DNA of 21,693 nucleotides. Source: Larix sibirica (Eukaryota > Streptophyta > Pinopsida > Pinales > Pinaceae). Below are positions 9,953 to 20,550 of the stretch, piece after piece; the stretch's first letter is position 1, and each line of letters starts with the position of its first letter. Below the pieces are notes generated by a model. It made no database searches. It worked only from the letters and a program-made list of their open reading frames with translations, and had not been told where the DNA came from. The stretch spans positions 37,175 to 58,867 of the forward strand of contig NWUY0300006313.1 in assembly GCA_004151065.3 (NCBI GenBank), written 5' to 3'. Both the position numbers and the translations under genes were made by a program.

Positions 9953-10279
9953 TAAGTGTTATCTTTTAGTTTAGGTATTATAAATAAAAGTCAGTAACAA
10001 AAATTCATAAATTATTGGAGTTGATAAATGTCAAAATCGGACAAGACAAAGTTAGTCTTGATGGAGGTTTCAGTGTAAGGTTTCAAAAGGGTTTCATGTC
10101 GAGGAGGGTATCAGGAGGGTTTCATGGCGTTTATGTGCTTATTTTCCCGGGATTGCTTCTAAGTTGATGGAGGTCGTGTAACTTGTTGACTTTTCCTGGT
10201 TTTTTTTCCGGTTTTTTTATTCTATTTTATCACTGTGGTGGTGTTTTTTTCAACCTTTTGGATTGATAAGGATGAGGAC

Positions 10280-12204
10280 ATGTTGGACTATTCGAATGGG
10301 GGGACATAACCTTCTAGTCCGTTTTTTTCGACTGACTCGGAATTCCGTCGCCGAGTTAGAGTTTTTTGTCCTCTGGGTTTTGGCAAGTCCTTAGCTTCGC
10401 ACCCCCGCTCTTTTTCTGCGGATTGTTTCCGGTTGGGTTTTTCATTGTCTCCCCAGGCACATGTTGGGGATACTGCAGGCGGTGTCAACGTGGAGCCGGC
10501 ACACGTGCCTTCTGTACAAGATGGGGTACACGGTGTTCCTTCTGTTCATGCCAAATACCCAGTTATTTCCATTGCGGGACATGCCTCTGGTATGTCCCCA
10601 AGTAAGGGTGGTCTCCATCATGCTGAAGTTGGCCCTCCCGGTCCTTGCAAACAAAGGAAAGTGATTTATGGTTCGAGGGATAAATCCTATCATGGTTGCA
10701 AGACTCTGAAGGCATTAGTTGACCCTATCCAAACGTCCCTTGGTCAGGATACAAATCTTGCTAGGGTGGAAGGTATGGTGAAGCAAGATCTGGTTGGGTG
10801 GCTGGAATATATTTCCCTCACTAGAGAGCAACTCTTGGCTTGGGTCGATACCCATTGGAAACCTTTTTTTGGCTATATGTCGAAGGTTTGTTTATTGGTG
10901 AATGGCTGGCTCTATTTCCATTTTCATGTTGAGGAACATTTAGAGTTGATTCTGAGCAAGGTGTGGGTTATCAAGGATGGCTCATTGGTTTTGGATAGAT
11001 GGCACACTGCCTTTGACCCCTTGGTGGAGAAGGTTCGTAAAAGGAATTTATGGCTTCTATTACCAGGTTTCCCTCTACAACTATGTACCAGACCTATCCT
11101 GGAGTTGATTGCGAATGTTTTTGGGCGTTTTATCCATATGGAGGAGTCTATGCTTTTTGGGTATGATAAGCGTGTTACTGCTATTTTAATCGAGACCGAT
11201 ACTTCATAAGGCATTCCAGCTGATTTACATATTCAATGGGGAGACTAGTTGATTAAATAGAGGTTGGATTACCTTTGTGTGCCATTTCGTTGTTTCACTT
11301 GTCAGCAGACTAGCCATCTTAGGGATACTTACCCTGTTATTCGCGGTGCTTGTCGAGTGTTTACTTATGATTCGGAGGACGAGGACTTGGCATCTAGTTC
11401 GAAGTGTCCTGCTAGTCCAGAACATTTTGGTCAGGACATCATTACCTTAATGGGTAAGTTAAAACTTCACTTCCCAAACTTTTTTCATTCGCTTTCTATT
11501 GTTGATCTTGATAAACTGGGTCTAGCGGGTTTGAATGTTGAGGGTTCCAATCCTAAACTTGTCTCGTTGGTAAATCCTATGGTTGCCCCTCCTATTTTAG
11601 AGTCTATCTCTTCTCCGGACTTAAACCCTTTATCTCCCTTGATGGATGGGAATTGTTTTCCACCCCTATGGCCTCGTCCTCCCCTTCTTTCCATGACTGT
11701 TTGCAGGCGTCGTCACAATTCTTGGTGGGCAATATCTCACTCCCGAATTTTGGTGATTGTTCCCCATCTTCTGCGGCATTTTCATCTGCCCCTAGGGTTT
11801 CTTCTCCTGTGTGTTCTCCTTCTTGGGGTATTGAGCATGATCTAGATTCTTCTTCTGAGGTTTTAATCCCCAATTAAGGTGTCTTAAAATCCCTTGCTCC
11901 TCCTGATAGGGCGAGTTCAGTCTCTACTTTAATCCCTGTTTTTTCAGATCGCCCTTCAAAAGGGGATGTTCTTCCCCTGACCTCCATTAGTTGTTCCAAT
12001 GTCGCCATTCATAGAAAAAATAACATGAAGGTCTTGGATAAGGAAGGTGGCCAACAGTCGAAAAGCGTAAGGGGGAAGGTTCAGGGGTATATTCCTCTTT
12101 CGGTTCGTCTTGATAATGCTACTCTTGTTGTTGTCGTCTCCTATTATGATATGACTAATGGGGAACTTAGAGCAAATTCTCCCCAGCATGTAGGTGAACT
12201 ATGA
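10280..12204 (+). pseudogene. LINE-A ORF1 (DUF4283 plus CCHC knuckle), inactivated
   Basis: The frame from the ATG at 10280 is broken by stops at 10307, 11207, 11246 and 11258. It shifts frame near 11645-11660, has a further TAA at 11875, and ends at TGA 12202-12204. DUF4283 is encoded at about 10763-11206. Close behind it comes a CCHC zinc knuckle (CFTC, QQTSH, LRDTY) whose last Cys is Tyr, so zinc binding is probably lost. The remainder is a low-complexity region rich in Ser, Pro, Leu and Val, then a basic segment (KSVRGKVQGYIPLSVRLD). ORF1 proteins of this kind coat LINE RNA. The terminal TGA overlaps the ATG triplet cluster of ORF2. Confidence 0.85.
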
Positions 12205-15200
12205 TGATGTCCTCCTTTAATATAAGGGGTCTAGGGGGGCGAGACAAGTAGAATGCCCTCAAACATTTATTTTTTTCAACAAAGGTGGATCTAGTTCTTA
12301 TTCAAGAAACTATGTGTTGTGGGAACAAGGCCTGTGATTTCTTTCTTAAGCTTTTCCCAGGTTGGGAAGTGTGTGTATTATATGTTGTGGGTTTGTCAGG
12401 GGGCCTTTTTTTTATTTGGAATCCAACGGTGACCACTTTCAAATCCTTTTCCTCTCCTGCTGGCATTGTTATGGTTGGAAATTTTAGGGGTTTGGATCGG
12501 CTGGTGAAGGTTGTTAATTACTATGCTCCATTCTCCAATAGGGAAATATTTTGGTCCAATGTAGTGGATTCTGGGATCTTGAAGGAAGAACTCCTAATAT
12601 TCGCAAGGGGCCTAAATCTCACGCTTGTTTCCAATGAGATATAGGGTACTTCTCCTTGTCTTGATCCTTTGTCTGATTTCTTCATGGAGTTATTTAGCAG
12701 TTCAAAATTGGTGGATGTTATCCCTTGCTTGATTGGTCCCACTTGGCATATTGGATGTTCTGGCTTGGCTAGGGTTTCGAAGCGATTAGAAAAGTTTCTC
12801 CTATCTGAGACTATGGCTCATATCACATGGCGATATAGGTCTTGGATTGGGACTTATGGGATATTCGATCACTTGCCGATCTTTCTCCAGTTGGGTTTTG
12901 AAACTAAAAAATCTCTCCCTCCCTTTAGATTTAACGAGGCTTGGTTACTTGAACCAAACTTTCATTCAGTGGTCAAATCGTTTTGGTTACCATATACGGC
13001 AAATGAGCATTCTTCTGCTATGGAGTTTATGGTGAACAAACTTAAAGCTCTTAAAAAATAGGTGTCAATCTGGGAAAAGCATAAAAAGCTCGATTTGAAC
13101 CGAGATCTAGTATGTTGTGAAGAAGCAATTGACTCTTTGTTTACAACAAATTCATCTGGTATCTTTACGGTCGAAGAAAAGACCCGAATATCTAAGCTAT
13201 AATCAAGAAAATCTCTCATTCTCAGAATTCAGGAAGCTGCGTGGAGGCTTAAAAGCCGAGCTACTTGGATCCAATTAGGTGACAGTAATACAAACAAATT
13301 TCAAGCTTTTGCAAATCAGAGAAGAATAAGGAATTTGATTTGGGACCTCAAGACAAAAGATGGTAGTAGGATCTCTAGTCAAGGGGACCTTGAAGAGGAA
13401 GCTAAAACTCCTTTTTCATCCATATTCAAGGACCCCAAAACCTTTGATATTCTATCTGAATTGAAGGTTGCTCAACATTATGCTCGTTTTTAACTAAAGA
13501 GGAAGGTTGCCTTTTGGGTGGTAAGGTTACCTTGTCAGTGGTGGAATCTATCATTAAAAAATTTGCTAAATCGAAAAGTCCTGGCCCCAATGGGTGGACA
13601 GTTGAACTATTTTCTACCTTCTTTGATATCATAGGGAATGACATTGTTAATGTAATGGAGGAGTCGAGGCTTAAAGGAGTGGTTTCAGGGGTGTTAAATG
13701 CTACGTTCTTAACACTCATCCCTAAGTCATCCAATCCCAAATCCTTCGAGGATTTTAGACCAATCTCACTCTATAATATCTTATATAAGATCATCTCCAA
13801 GGTGATTGCAAACCGAATCAAACCTAAGTTGGTTGAATGCTTATCCATTGAACAATTTGGCTTCTTGAACAAGAGACAAATTTTTGATGTTATAGGTGTT
13901 GCTCATAAATGTTTACACTCAATTTTGATTATAAATATATTAAGGCTTTGATTCTAAAGATGGATTTAGTAAAGCCTATGATAAAGTGGATTGGGGCTTT
14001 TTAAGACTTATTATCATTCAAATTGGATTACCATTGCTGATGGTGGAGTGGATTATGACCTGTGTCAAGTTAGCAATTTTTTTTTCTTGTTAATGGATGT
14101 CCTACTAGTTTTTTTAAAAGCTTTAGAGGGATTCGTCAAGGGTGCCCTCTCTCACCTCTCTTTTCCTTTTGGTTGTAGAAGGGATTAGTAGACTAATCGG
14201 ATCGATCAAGTTTGAAAAGAAGTTAAATGGCATCAAGGTGTTTGCTACTCTGTTGATTACACACTTATTGTTTGTGGATGATGTTTTATTATTTGGTGAT
14301 GGTACTATTAATGAATGGAAGGTTTTCTTTGATCTTATATGTTTATTTTGCAATGCTTCGGGAATGGAAGTTAGCCCAAACAAATCCTTCTTCATTAGAC
14401 ACCTAGTGGAGGAGGATAGGTTAACACAAATCCTACAATGGTTTCCTTATAATATAGTTGAGCTATCCTTAGGATTCAAATATTTGGGGTTCTATCTGAA
14501 ACCAAATAAGTATATGATTGCTAACCGGTATTGGCTTCTACAAAAGTTGGAATTTAGAATTAATGGTTGGTGCAATAGATGGCTCTCATTGGGTGGTCGC
14601 CTAGTCTTGATTAAGTCTGTTTTAGAAAGTATCTTGGTTTATTTGCTCGTTGTTTTGGAAGTTCCAAAGCAGATCTTAAATATCTTCAGAAGGAAAATGT
14701 TCCATTTATTATGGGATGGTACCTCATCTACTAGGAAATTCCACCTTTCCAACTGGGAAAGTATCTCGAGGCCAAAATCTTCAGGAGGCTAGGGTCTTAA
14801 AAAATTATTTTGGTTCAGTGAAGCATTGAGGCTTAAAACCCTATGGCAGGCTCTTTTTGGCGAGAGCATGTGGAAAGATTTAATTTTCTAAAAATATCTT
14901 TAAGATGTTCCTCTCCTACTTTGGATTAGAGACCCGTTTAAAAAATGTACTAATGCATCTTTGTTATGGGAAGGCCTTATGAAGGTTTACAAATGGATCG
15001 GTGCTGGTATGTTATGGAACATAAGTGATGGTAGCCTAATTTATGTTGGGGTGGATCCCATCATTGGCAATGAACATTTCTATCGTTTATCTAACAGCCT
15101 TCTTGCTAAGCTACACTCGGTTGGGATTTATAGACTGGCCCAAATTCGAGGTCCCTCAGACTCAAACCGCTATTGGTTATCAGCACAGGACCTTAATTTG

Positions 15201-16320
15201 ACCGGGTATTTGGAGTCAGAATGGCACCCATATATTTTTGGTATTTGACGGTTGGGTATCAAACTTCAAGACAAGCCGGATAAGTTATGGGCTTTAAACA
15301 ACAAAAATGGTCAGGTTTTGGCGAAGTTGGGTTATGACTTTATTGTTGTTACTTACTCCCAACCGGATTCAAACTGGTGAATTAAGTCCTTGTGGAATCT
15401 ACATCTTCCATTAAAAATTCGGTGTTTTGCTTGGCTATGTCTTGAGGATAAAATTTTAACTTGGGAGAACTTAATTAAAAGAGGTTTCTTGGGGCCTGGA
15501 TTATGTGTGATGTGTAGGAATCATGATGAATCTCTTCAACATATGTTTGTTGATTGTAGTGTGTTAAGACAGGTTTGGGACGAGATTGCAAAAGTTTACT
15601 CCCTACCTATTGGGTGGGTGAGGTTGGATTTTTTGAACTGTTGGAAGGTATGGTTCATTAAAGCACCAAAGATAAGGGAATTTCCATTCATTATCTGTTG
15701 GATTATCTGGAAATCTAGGAATGCTTACATCTTTGAGAATCAACCAATTTCCCTTCAGCATATATGCTCTAAGATTTTCGGTCTCTATAGAGACTACCAC
15801 AGACAGGAGCAACAAATTTGTAAAAAGAAAAGGTTTGAACCTTCCTTCCCTGTGAATGCCATCTTGGGATTTTTTGATGGAGCTGCTTCTAAGGTGGGTT
15901 GTGGGGCTGGTATGATGATACGAGTTTCTGACAGGGTTAGATTTACCTTAAGGTTGGGTTGTGGTCAAGGATCAAACACGAGAGCCGAACTTCTAGCTCT
16001 ATGGGGAATACTAAAATTTGCTCAAATTAAAGGGATCAATGTGCAATATATATATATATATATCATGACTCCAAAGTAGTTATAGATTGGATAAACAATC
16101 AATCCATCCTTTAGGTTGATAATCTAGGTTAGTGGTGCTTACGGGTAAAGGAACTCGTTGTCTGCTTTTCCAACCTCTCCTTTTCACATATATACATGTA
16201 GTTTAATATTGAAGCTGATCGATTGTCAAAAAAGCAATCAACTCACTAGAAGGTATTCTCTACTATGAAAAATCAGTTGATTTCTTCTTGACCAAGGAAG
16301 GATCAATTGTGGTTTATTAA
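12201..16320 (+). pseudogene. LINE-A ORF2: endonuclease, reverse transcriptase, zf-RVT, RNase H; heavily mutated
   Basis: Starts in an ATGATGATG cluster. The endonuclease (12201-about 12890) shows FNIRGLGG and LIQETMC, but the GDLNF motif reads RGLNL, so the metal-binding Asp is lost. A conserved linker (WRLKSRATWIQLGDSNTNKF) lies near 13240. Reverse transcriptase (about 13560-14790) shows SPGPNGW, FRPISLYN, motif A (MDL), QGCPLSP and motif C as FVDD at 14271-14282 instead of the usual FADD. A zf-RVT domain (about 15390-15570) has CVMC and HMFVDC. RNase H (about 15870-16250) has FFDGAA, RAELLAL, HDSK and EADRLS. In-frame stops occur at 12249, 12642, 13059, 13200, 14790, 15246 and 15378, among others. 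Frameshifts lie near 13488, 13935, 13970, 14080, 14150, 16050 and 16225. The ~1370-codon span fits the family. Confidence 0.93.
16046..16063. repeat. AT microsatellite inside the LINE-A RNase H coding region
   Basis: Eighteen bases of alternating A and T split the RNase H domain just before the HDSKVVIDW strand. The frame after it differs from the frame before it, so the tract has changed length since the ORF was functional. Confidence 0.85.
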
Positions 16321-16618
16321 TTTTAGAGGTTTTGGGAGGAAACTTCTGTTTTTGTATTTTGTGGACGTATTCTCATTATGGAACTTACTCAGCTACTCAA
16401 GTTTTGAAGGCTGTATAAGCTCAAAGGTGATTGTATAGATGTTAATGTTTACCCTTTTAGAAGTTACAGCTTGTTTTTTCATACTAGAAATCTATTTTTT
16501 TGCTTGAGGTATTTTGATATTCATGTTCCCTTCTTTGGAATTGTTGGCCTAGATGGCACTCTGATGTAACTTTGATTCAGTCTTGAATAGCAAGTTACTT
16601 TTTTTCGTGTGAAAAAAA
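16321..16618 (+). other. LINE-A 3' UTR and A tail
   Basis: After the last stop (16318-16320) comes ~290 bases of non-coding, T-rich sequence that ends in cgtgtgaaaaaaa. The abrupt change to AT-rich DNA after 16618 marks the probable 3' end of the element. Confidence 0.65.
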
Positions 16619-18464
16619 GATATTATTTTCAATTACATTGTTTTTATATTTTATTAATTGATTAATTATTTTATGTGAAATTATGTTTTATTTATTAGAG
16701 TTAGTTGTTTTCTCTATGTTAGTCCATATCACATGATGGATTTATGGTATTATTTCTATTTTTTTATAAGTTAAATTTTATTAATTAAAAATAAGAATAT
16801 ATATAAAGTTACTTAGTTGGTTTATCTCAAGGGAAACTAGACTATCTATAAAACTATAGTTTGTCTTTGTTCATTAGCAGTGATCTGTCGATACTGTTTT
16901 TGAAAACCATGTTATAACTTTCATAACCTTAACAGTAAAACAAGGATAGTAAAAATATATGAAAATAAACCTAACATAACTGGGGATAGAAAATAAACTA
17001 GCAGGATAGACACTACTAAGAAGGCTCATCAACAGTAAAAGAAGGATAATAGCATTACTATAGGGGAGTCACCATGAGTTCCCTCGCCTACCATTCATTA
17101 TCCTTCATTTGCATGATTACAATCTAGATTTGGAGTTAAACCCCTTGCGAGCAATATGTACACCCCTCAGCATATGCCTCCCATTGGTATGCGCACTCAC
17201 ACTGCTACTTGGGTCCTTGAATGTTGCATTGTGAGGTGGCTGCCCCTCCTCGATGTGGTACGGGGTTCCCCTTATGGCCCTATCACCTCTAGCGTGCACC
17301 TAAATTGAGACAAGTTTTTTATTTCTTAAATGTAAGCCGTGTTTAATTTACTCGAGTTAATTGTTTTTCCTTATATATTCTCACCAACCCTTTGCATGGT
17401 GTTAACCCATGTCTACACGTCATGCTTCATTTGTCTATTTCATGTTGTTCTATATTAATTTCATTGAAGATTATATTTAGATTGTTATCATATGCTTTAT
17501 TTTAAATAATAGTGACTATATACTCTTCATCTCCTGTATATAGTCATTATTTAATTTGTTCATGTTTCATTTGTCTAATTCATATTGTTTAGTATTAATT
17601 TCATTATCATATGCTTTATTTTAAATAATAGTGACTATATACTCTTCATCTCTGGTATATAGTCATTATTTAAATTTGTTCATGTTTCATTTGTCTAATT
17701 CATATTGTTTAGTAGTAATTTCAATCAAGATTATTTTTAAATTATTATCACATGTTTATTTTAAATAATAATTATTATATACTTTTCATTCCATTTACAC
17801 ATGTATTATTAAAAAATTTAGTTGTTTTTATTGAGACTTTTACATACTATTTTATATTTATTTATTAGTTTATATCGTAATATAATTGTTTTTTAAATTG
17901 TTAAACAAACATATACATATGTATACATCTTAGTTTATGTCAACATATAAGTACATTTTATATCCGTATACAATATGGACTAGACACTTGTGTCACTTGT
18001 ACCAAGTAGATTAAACACTTGCAACATTGATGTTATATCAACAAAACACTTGAAATAATTGTTTTACATATATCATAGATTTGTGTCGCTTATATTATGA
18101 ATTGTTAATGATATGCATAGGGAATAGTTAACTTTGTCTACAAAATACTTGGTCAACATAAGTAAGAAGGTGACATGTCTTCTCATTGACACTGAACTCG
18201 TATAAACAATCTAAGATAGTTTGTTTCTTTTAAAGTTTTGATAATTACAATTTCTCTACGATAACTTTCACACACAATACCATCGTTAAAAAACATATCC
18301 TTAACAATAAGGTATATGGACCCTAAAACAATTATTCAAAAAAATGTTTATGATGTAAATAAATGTAATGATAAAATAAGTAAACATGATATTGCCTTAA
18401 TGATATTTGGTATCAAATTTTATGATATTATTTATTCATTAATAAAAACATAGAGAAATTAAGA
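16619..18464. other. AT-rich spacer between the two LINEs
   Basis: No gene can be supported. A more GC-rich island at about 17060-17300 carries a 60-codon minus-strand frame (17299-17117) that I do not recognise; a minus-strand tttag just upstream could be a splice acceptor, but there is no further support for an exon. The region also holds the hairpin-bearing tandem repeats at 17421-17800. Confidence 0.5.
17421..17800. repeat. Three imperfect tandem repeats of 120-140 bp with internal hairpins
   Basis: Units start at 17421, 17561 and 17681 with catg(c/t)ttcatttgtct. Units 1 and 2 each contain a hairpin: tgactatatac, a 12-base loop, then gtatatagtca (17502-17554 and about 17621-17674). The stem extends outward by about nine A-T pairs across a two-base bulge. 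Unit 3 has decayed and its hairpin is weak. Unit 2 lacks ~20 bases found in units 1 and 3 (the gaagattatattta-like stretch). Confidence 0.8.
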
Positions 18465-18957
18465 TACTGGAGGAGCGATGGAGAGATTAGGGTTTGAGCT
18501 TGTCGAGAATTTTGGGCAACAACTGGATTCTTTGGTAAGATGATCGGAATGACCGCAGAGGCTCTTGGAGTCAAGTTGATTCATAGAATCAACCTAGTAC
18601 CAATCAAGATTAAAAAAAGTGGGAAAAAATATTTTTTTGTGGTTCTTTTTTATTCGTTTTTATTCGGGGTTTTCAGTTTGTTGGCCGGGAAGCTCTTCAG
18701 GTTTTTCTGTCTCTTTGTATTGGGGGTTTACACTGGTGCTAGTTTTTCTACAAGGTGGTTTTTTTGTGGTTTGGGGATTTATTTGATTTTTGATCCCCCC
18801 TACATTAACTCTTAATTAAACCCTAGTCTCGTAACCAGAGGACTTCAGTTGTGAGGTTTCGGCACTTTTTGGTGAACGACTGTACTCATTAGTTGTCCTC
18901 AACTTTCTCCAGGACAGTTGTTGTTTTTTTGGCGTGTTTTAACTCTCTTGGGACCAC
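18465..18957 (+). other. LINE-B 5' UTR
   Basis: There is no supported coding sequence. A hydrophobic 91-codon frame at 18540-18815 comes from T-rich DNA and is probably chance. The frame of ORF1 is closed by a TAA at 18940-18942, which places the ORF1 start downstream, at 18958 or 18994. Confidence 0.5.
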
Positions 18958-20550
18958 ATGTTTCAGGACATATACCCCTCCCTCCTTCACTACAGAATGT
19001 CTTTCACGAATGTTCTTCACACTGATCGCCTTGATGTGCTTTCCGAAGATGCCTACAGGCGGGTTGGGTTATTGACGGACTGTGTAGAGACTGGCTTATT
19101 ACCAAATGACAGTTTATTGGAGAATAATTCTCGTTGTAATGTTCTGAGTGGAGCTAGGGCTAGGAACCGACGCCGACTGAAATCCATAAAGGCCAGGGAA
19201 GGGTTACAACAATATTTTATTGAAGAATCTACCAATTTGGATAGGGTTGAGATGCTAGCTGGTAGAGCCTTGGTCGGCCGTATAGAATTCACCTCTGGTT
19301 CTAGGGCTGAAATCCTGGACTGGGTCAATCTTAATTGGACCCCTTTACTAGGGCTTGCTCCGAGGGTTAATCTTCTTTTTAATCGCTGGATAATGTTTAT
19401 TCTCCCTGAAGCAGAATATACAGAGACTATTCTTGCCCAAAAGTGGATTTTTAAGGAAGGTTCTATATTTTTAAAGCGATGGCATATCGCATTTGACCCT
19501 GTGAGGGAACAACAGACACGCAGGCACTTATGGATGCTCTTACCTAGTCTACCAATTGCTCTATGGACAAAGAACATACTCATCGGGCTAGCAAATCAAG
19601 TTGGAACCTTGTTCGGTCGAATAAAAAATCTCTTTATGGTGTGGATAGGACGATGGCGAGGGTGATGGTAGAATTGGACCTGGTTAAGGGGCTTCCTGCC
19701 GAAATTGAAATTATTTGGGGTAAAATCAAATACCTGCAGAGACTTGATTATTTCAGGATGTCGTTCCATCGTTATAAGTGCAGGAAGACAAGGCATGTAT
19801 TGGCTCAATGCCCAAATTTAATATAGAAGATTGATGTTGGTTATGGTTCTGACGATATGGGAGATTTTATTCAAAAGTCTGGGCGTTCTTTGGAGGGTGA
19901 CATTTCTCTGGATAGACAAATAGTGGGTAATAGCTCATCTCTAACAACTACTCCTTACAAAGATGTCTCGAAAGATGAATTAGATTTATATCTTAATATT
20001 GAAAATTCACTTGACAGACGTATTTCGGAGGGTCAGGTCAAACTTAACCTTGGTTGTCTGAGTACTTCACCTGAATGTGTTAGGGTTCCTAGATATGATG
20101 TTTGCACTCATGGAGTCCCTGTTACATCCTGTGAAATCTGTTGAGCCACCCGCCACCCTTACTGTTTACCCCAATGACAATCCTGCTCTAGTTGAAGTCG
20201 AGACTTTATTACCCACAATTGATTCGGTTACGGCATTACCGGCTGATTTGGGTTTAATTTAGAATAATGATGTGGTTAATAAAGACCCTTCTGATGTGTT
20301 ATCCCCTTTGAAAATATTCTCTAAAAACCCTTCGAATAAACCCTGTGTTAAACCTGTTTCTGCAAATAGATTCATCAATGTCACTATCAGGAAAAGTTGT
20401 AGGAAACCGGGGTTGGCAGAAGATCATAATTATATCCCTGTCTCTGCTAGAAATGTTGAAAGTGTTGCTAAACCTTGTATTGAACCTTCTTTTGTTACTG
20501 ATGAGGCCCTTAGATCATTTTCACCTCAGTCGGGGGGTTCTAAATTATAA
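18958..20550 (+). pseudogene. LINE-B ORF1 (DUF4283 plus CCHC knuckle), frameshifted
   Basis: ATG at 18958 follows an in-frame TAA; ATG at 18994 is an alternative. The first frame encodes ~215 good residues with DUF4283 at about 96-215 (ALVGRIEF, LKRWHIAFDP, LWMLLPSLPIALW). A frameshift near 19600-19615 moves the frame, and the knuckle appears as RYKCRKTRHVLAQCP. The first Cys is Arg, so the CCHC is damaged. A TAG at about 19824, a second shift near 20130-20144 and a TAG at 20260 follow before the final TAA at 20548-20550. A cysteine-containing stretch (DVCTHGVPVTSCEIC) lies just before the second shift. Same role as LINE-A ORF1: RNA binding. Confidence 0.85.

Larger units (their letters stand above)
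9059..11275. repeat. Large direct duplication, copy 2
   Basis: Second copy of 6842-9057. Past 11275 it continues without a break into the rest of LINE ORF1 and ORF2, so this copy is the one joined to the complete element. It shares the disabling stop codons of copy 1 (10307, 11207, 11246 and 11258 match 8089, 8989, 9028 and 9040). The two copies therefore separated after the LINE had already decayed. Confidence 0.95.
10010..16618 (+). mobile_element. LINE-A: near full-length, inactive L1-type non-LTR retrotransposon
   Basis: Order on the plus strand is 5' UTR (about 10010-10279), ORF1 pseudogene (10280-12204), ORF2 pseudogene (12201-16320), 3' UTR and a seven-A tail at 16612-16618. Total length (~6.6 kb), domain order and the lack of LTRs fit a plant L1-clade LINE. 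The exact 5' end is uncertain. I found no convincing target-site duplication matching the bases after the A tail. Many stops and frameshifts make it unable to move by itself. Confidence 0.85.

Noticed and set aside
16612-16640. Target-site duplication for LINE-A using the bases after the A tail (gatattattttcaa)
   Set aside because: Only weak partial matches were found upstream, for example near 6911. None reaches a convincing length.
17117-17299. 60-codon minus-strand frame in a GC-richer island with a possible splice acceptor upstream
   Set aside because: No homology recognised and no partner exon seen, so not called as a gene.
18540-18815. 91-codon frame with apparent transmembrane segments upstream of LINE-B ORF1
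   Set aside because: It comes from T-run-rich 5' UTR sequence, has no recognisable family, and LINE-A has no equivalent.
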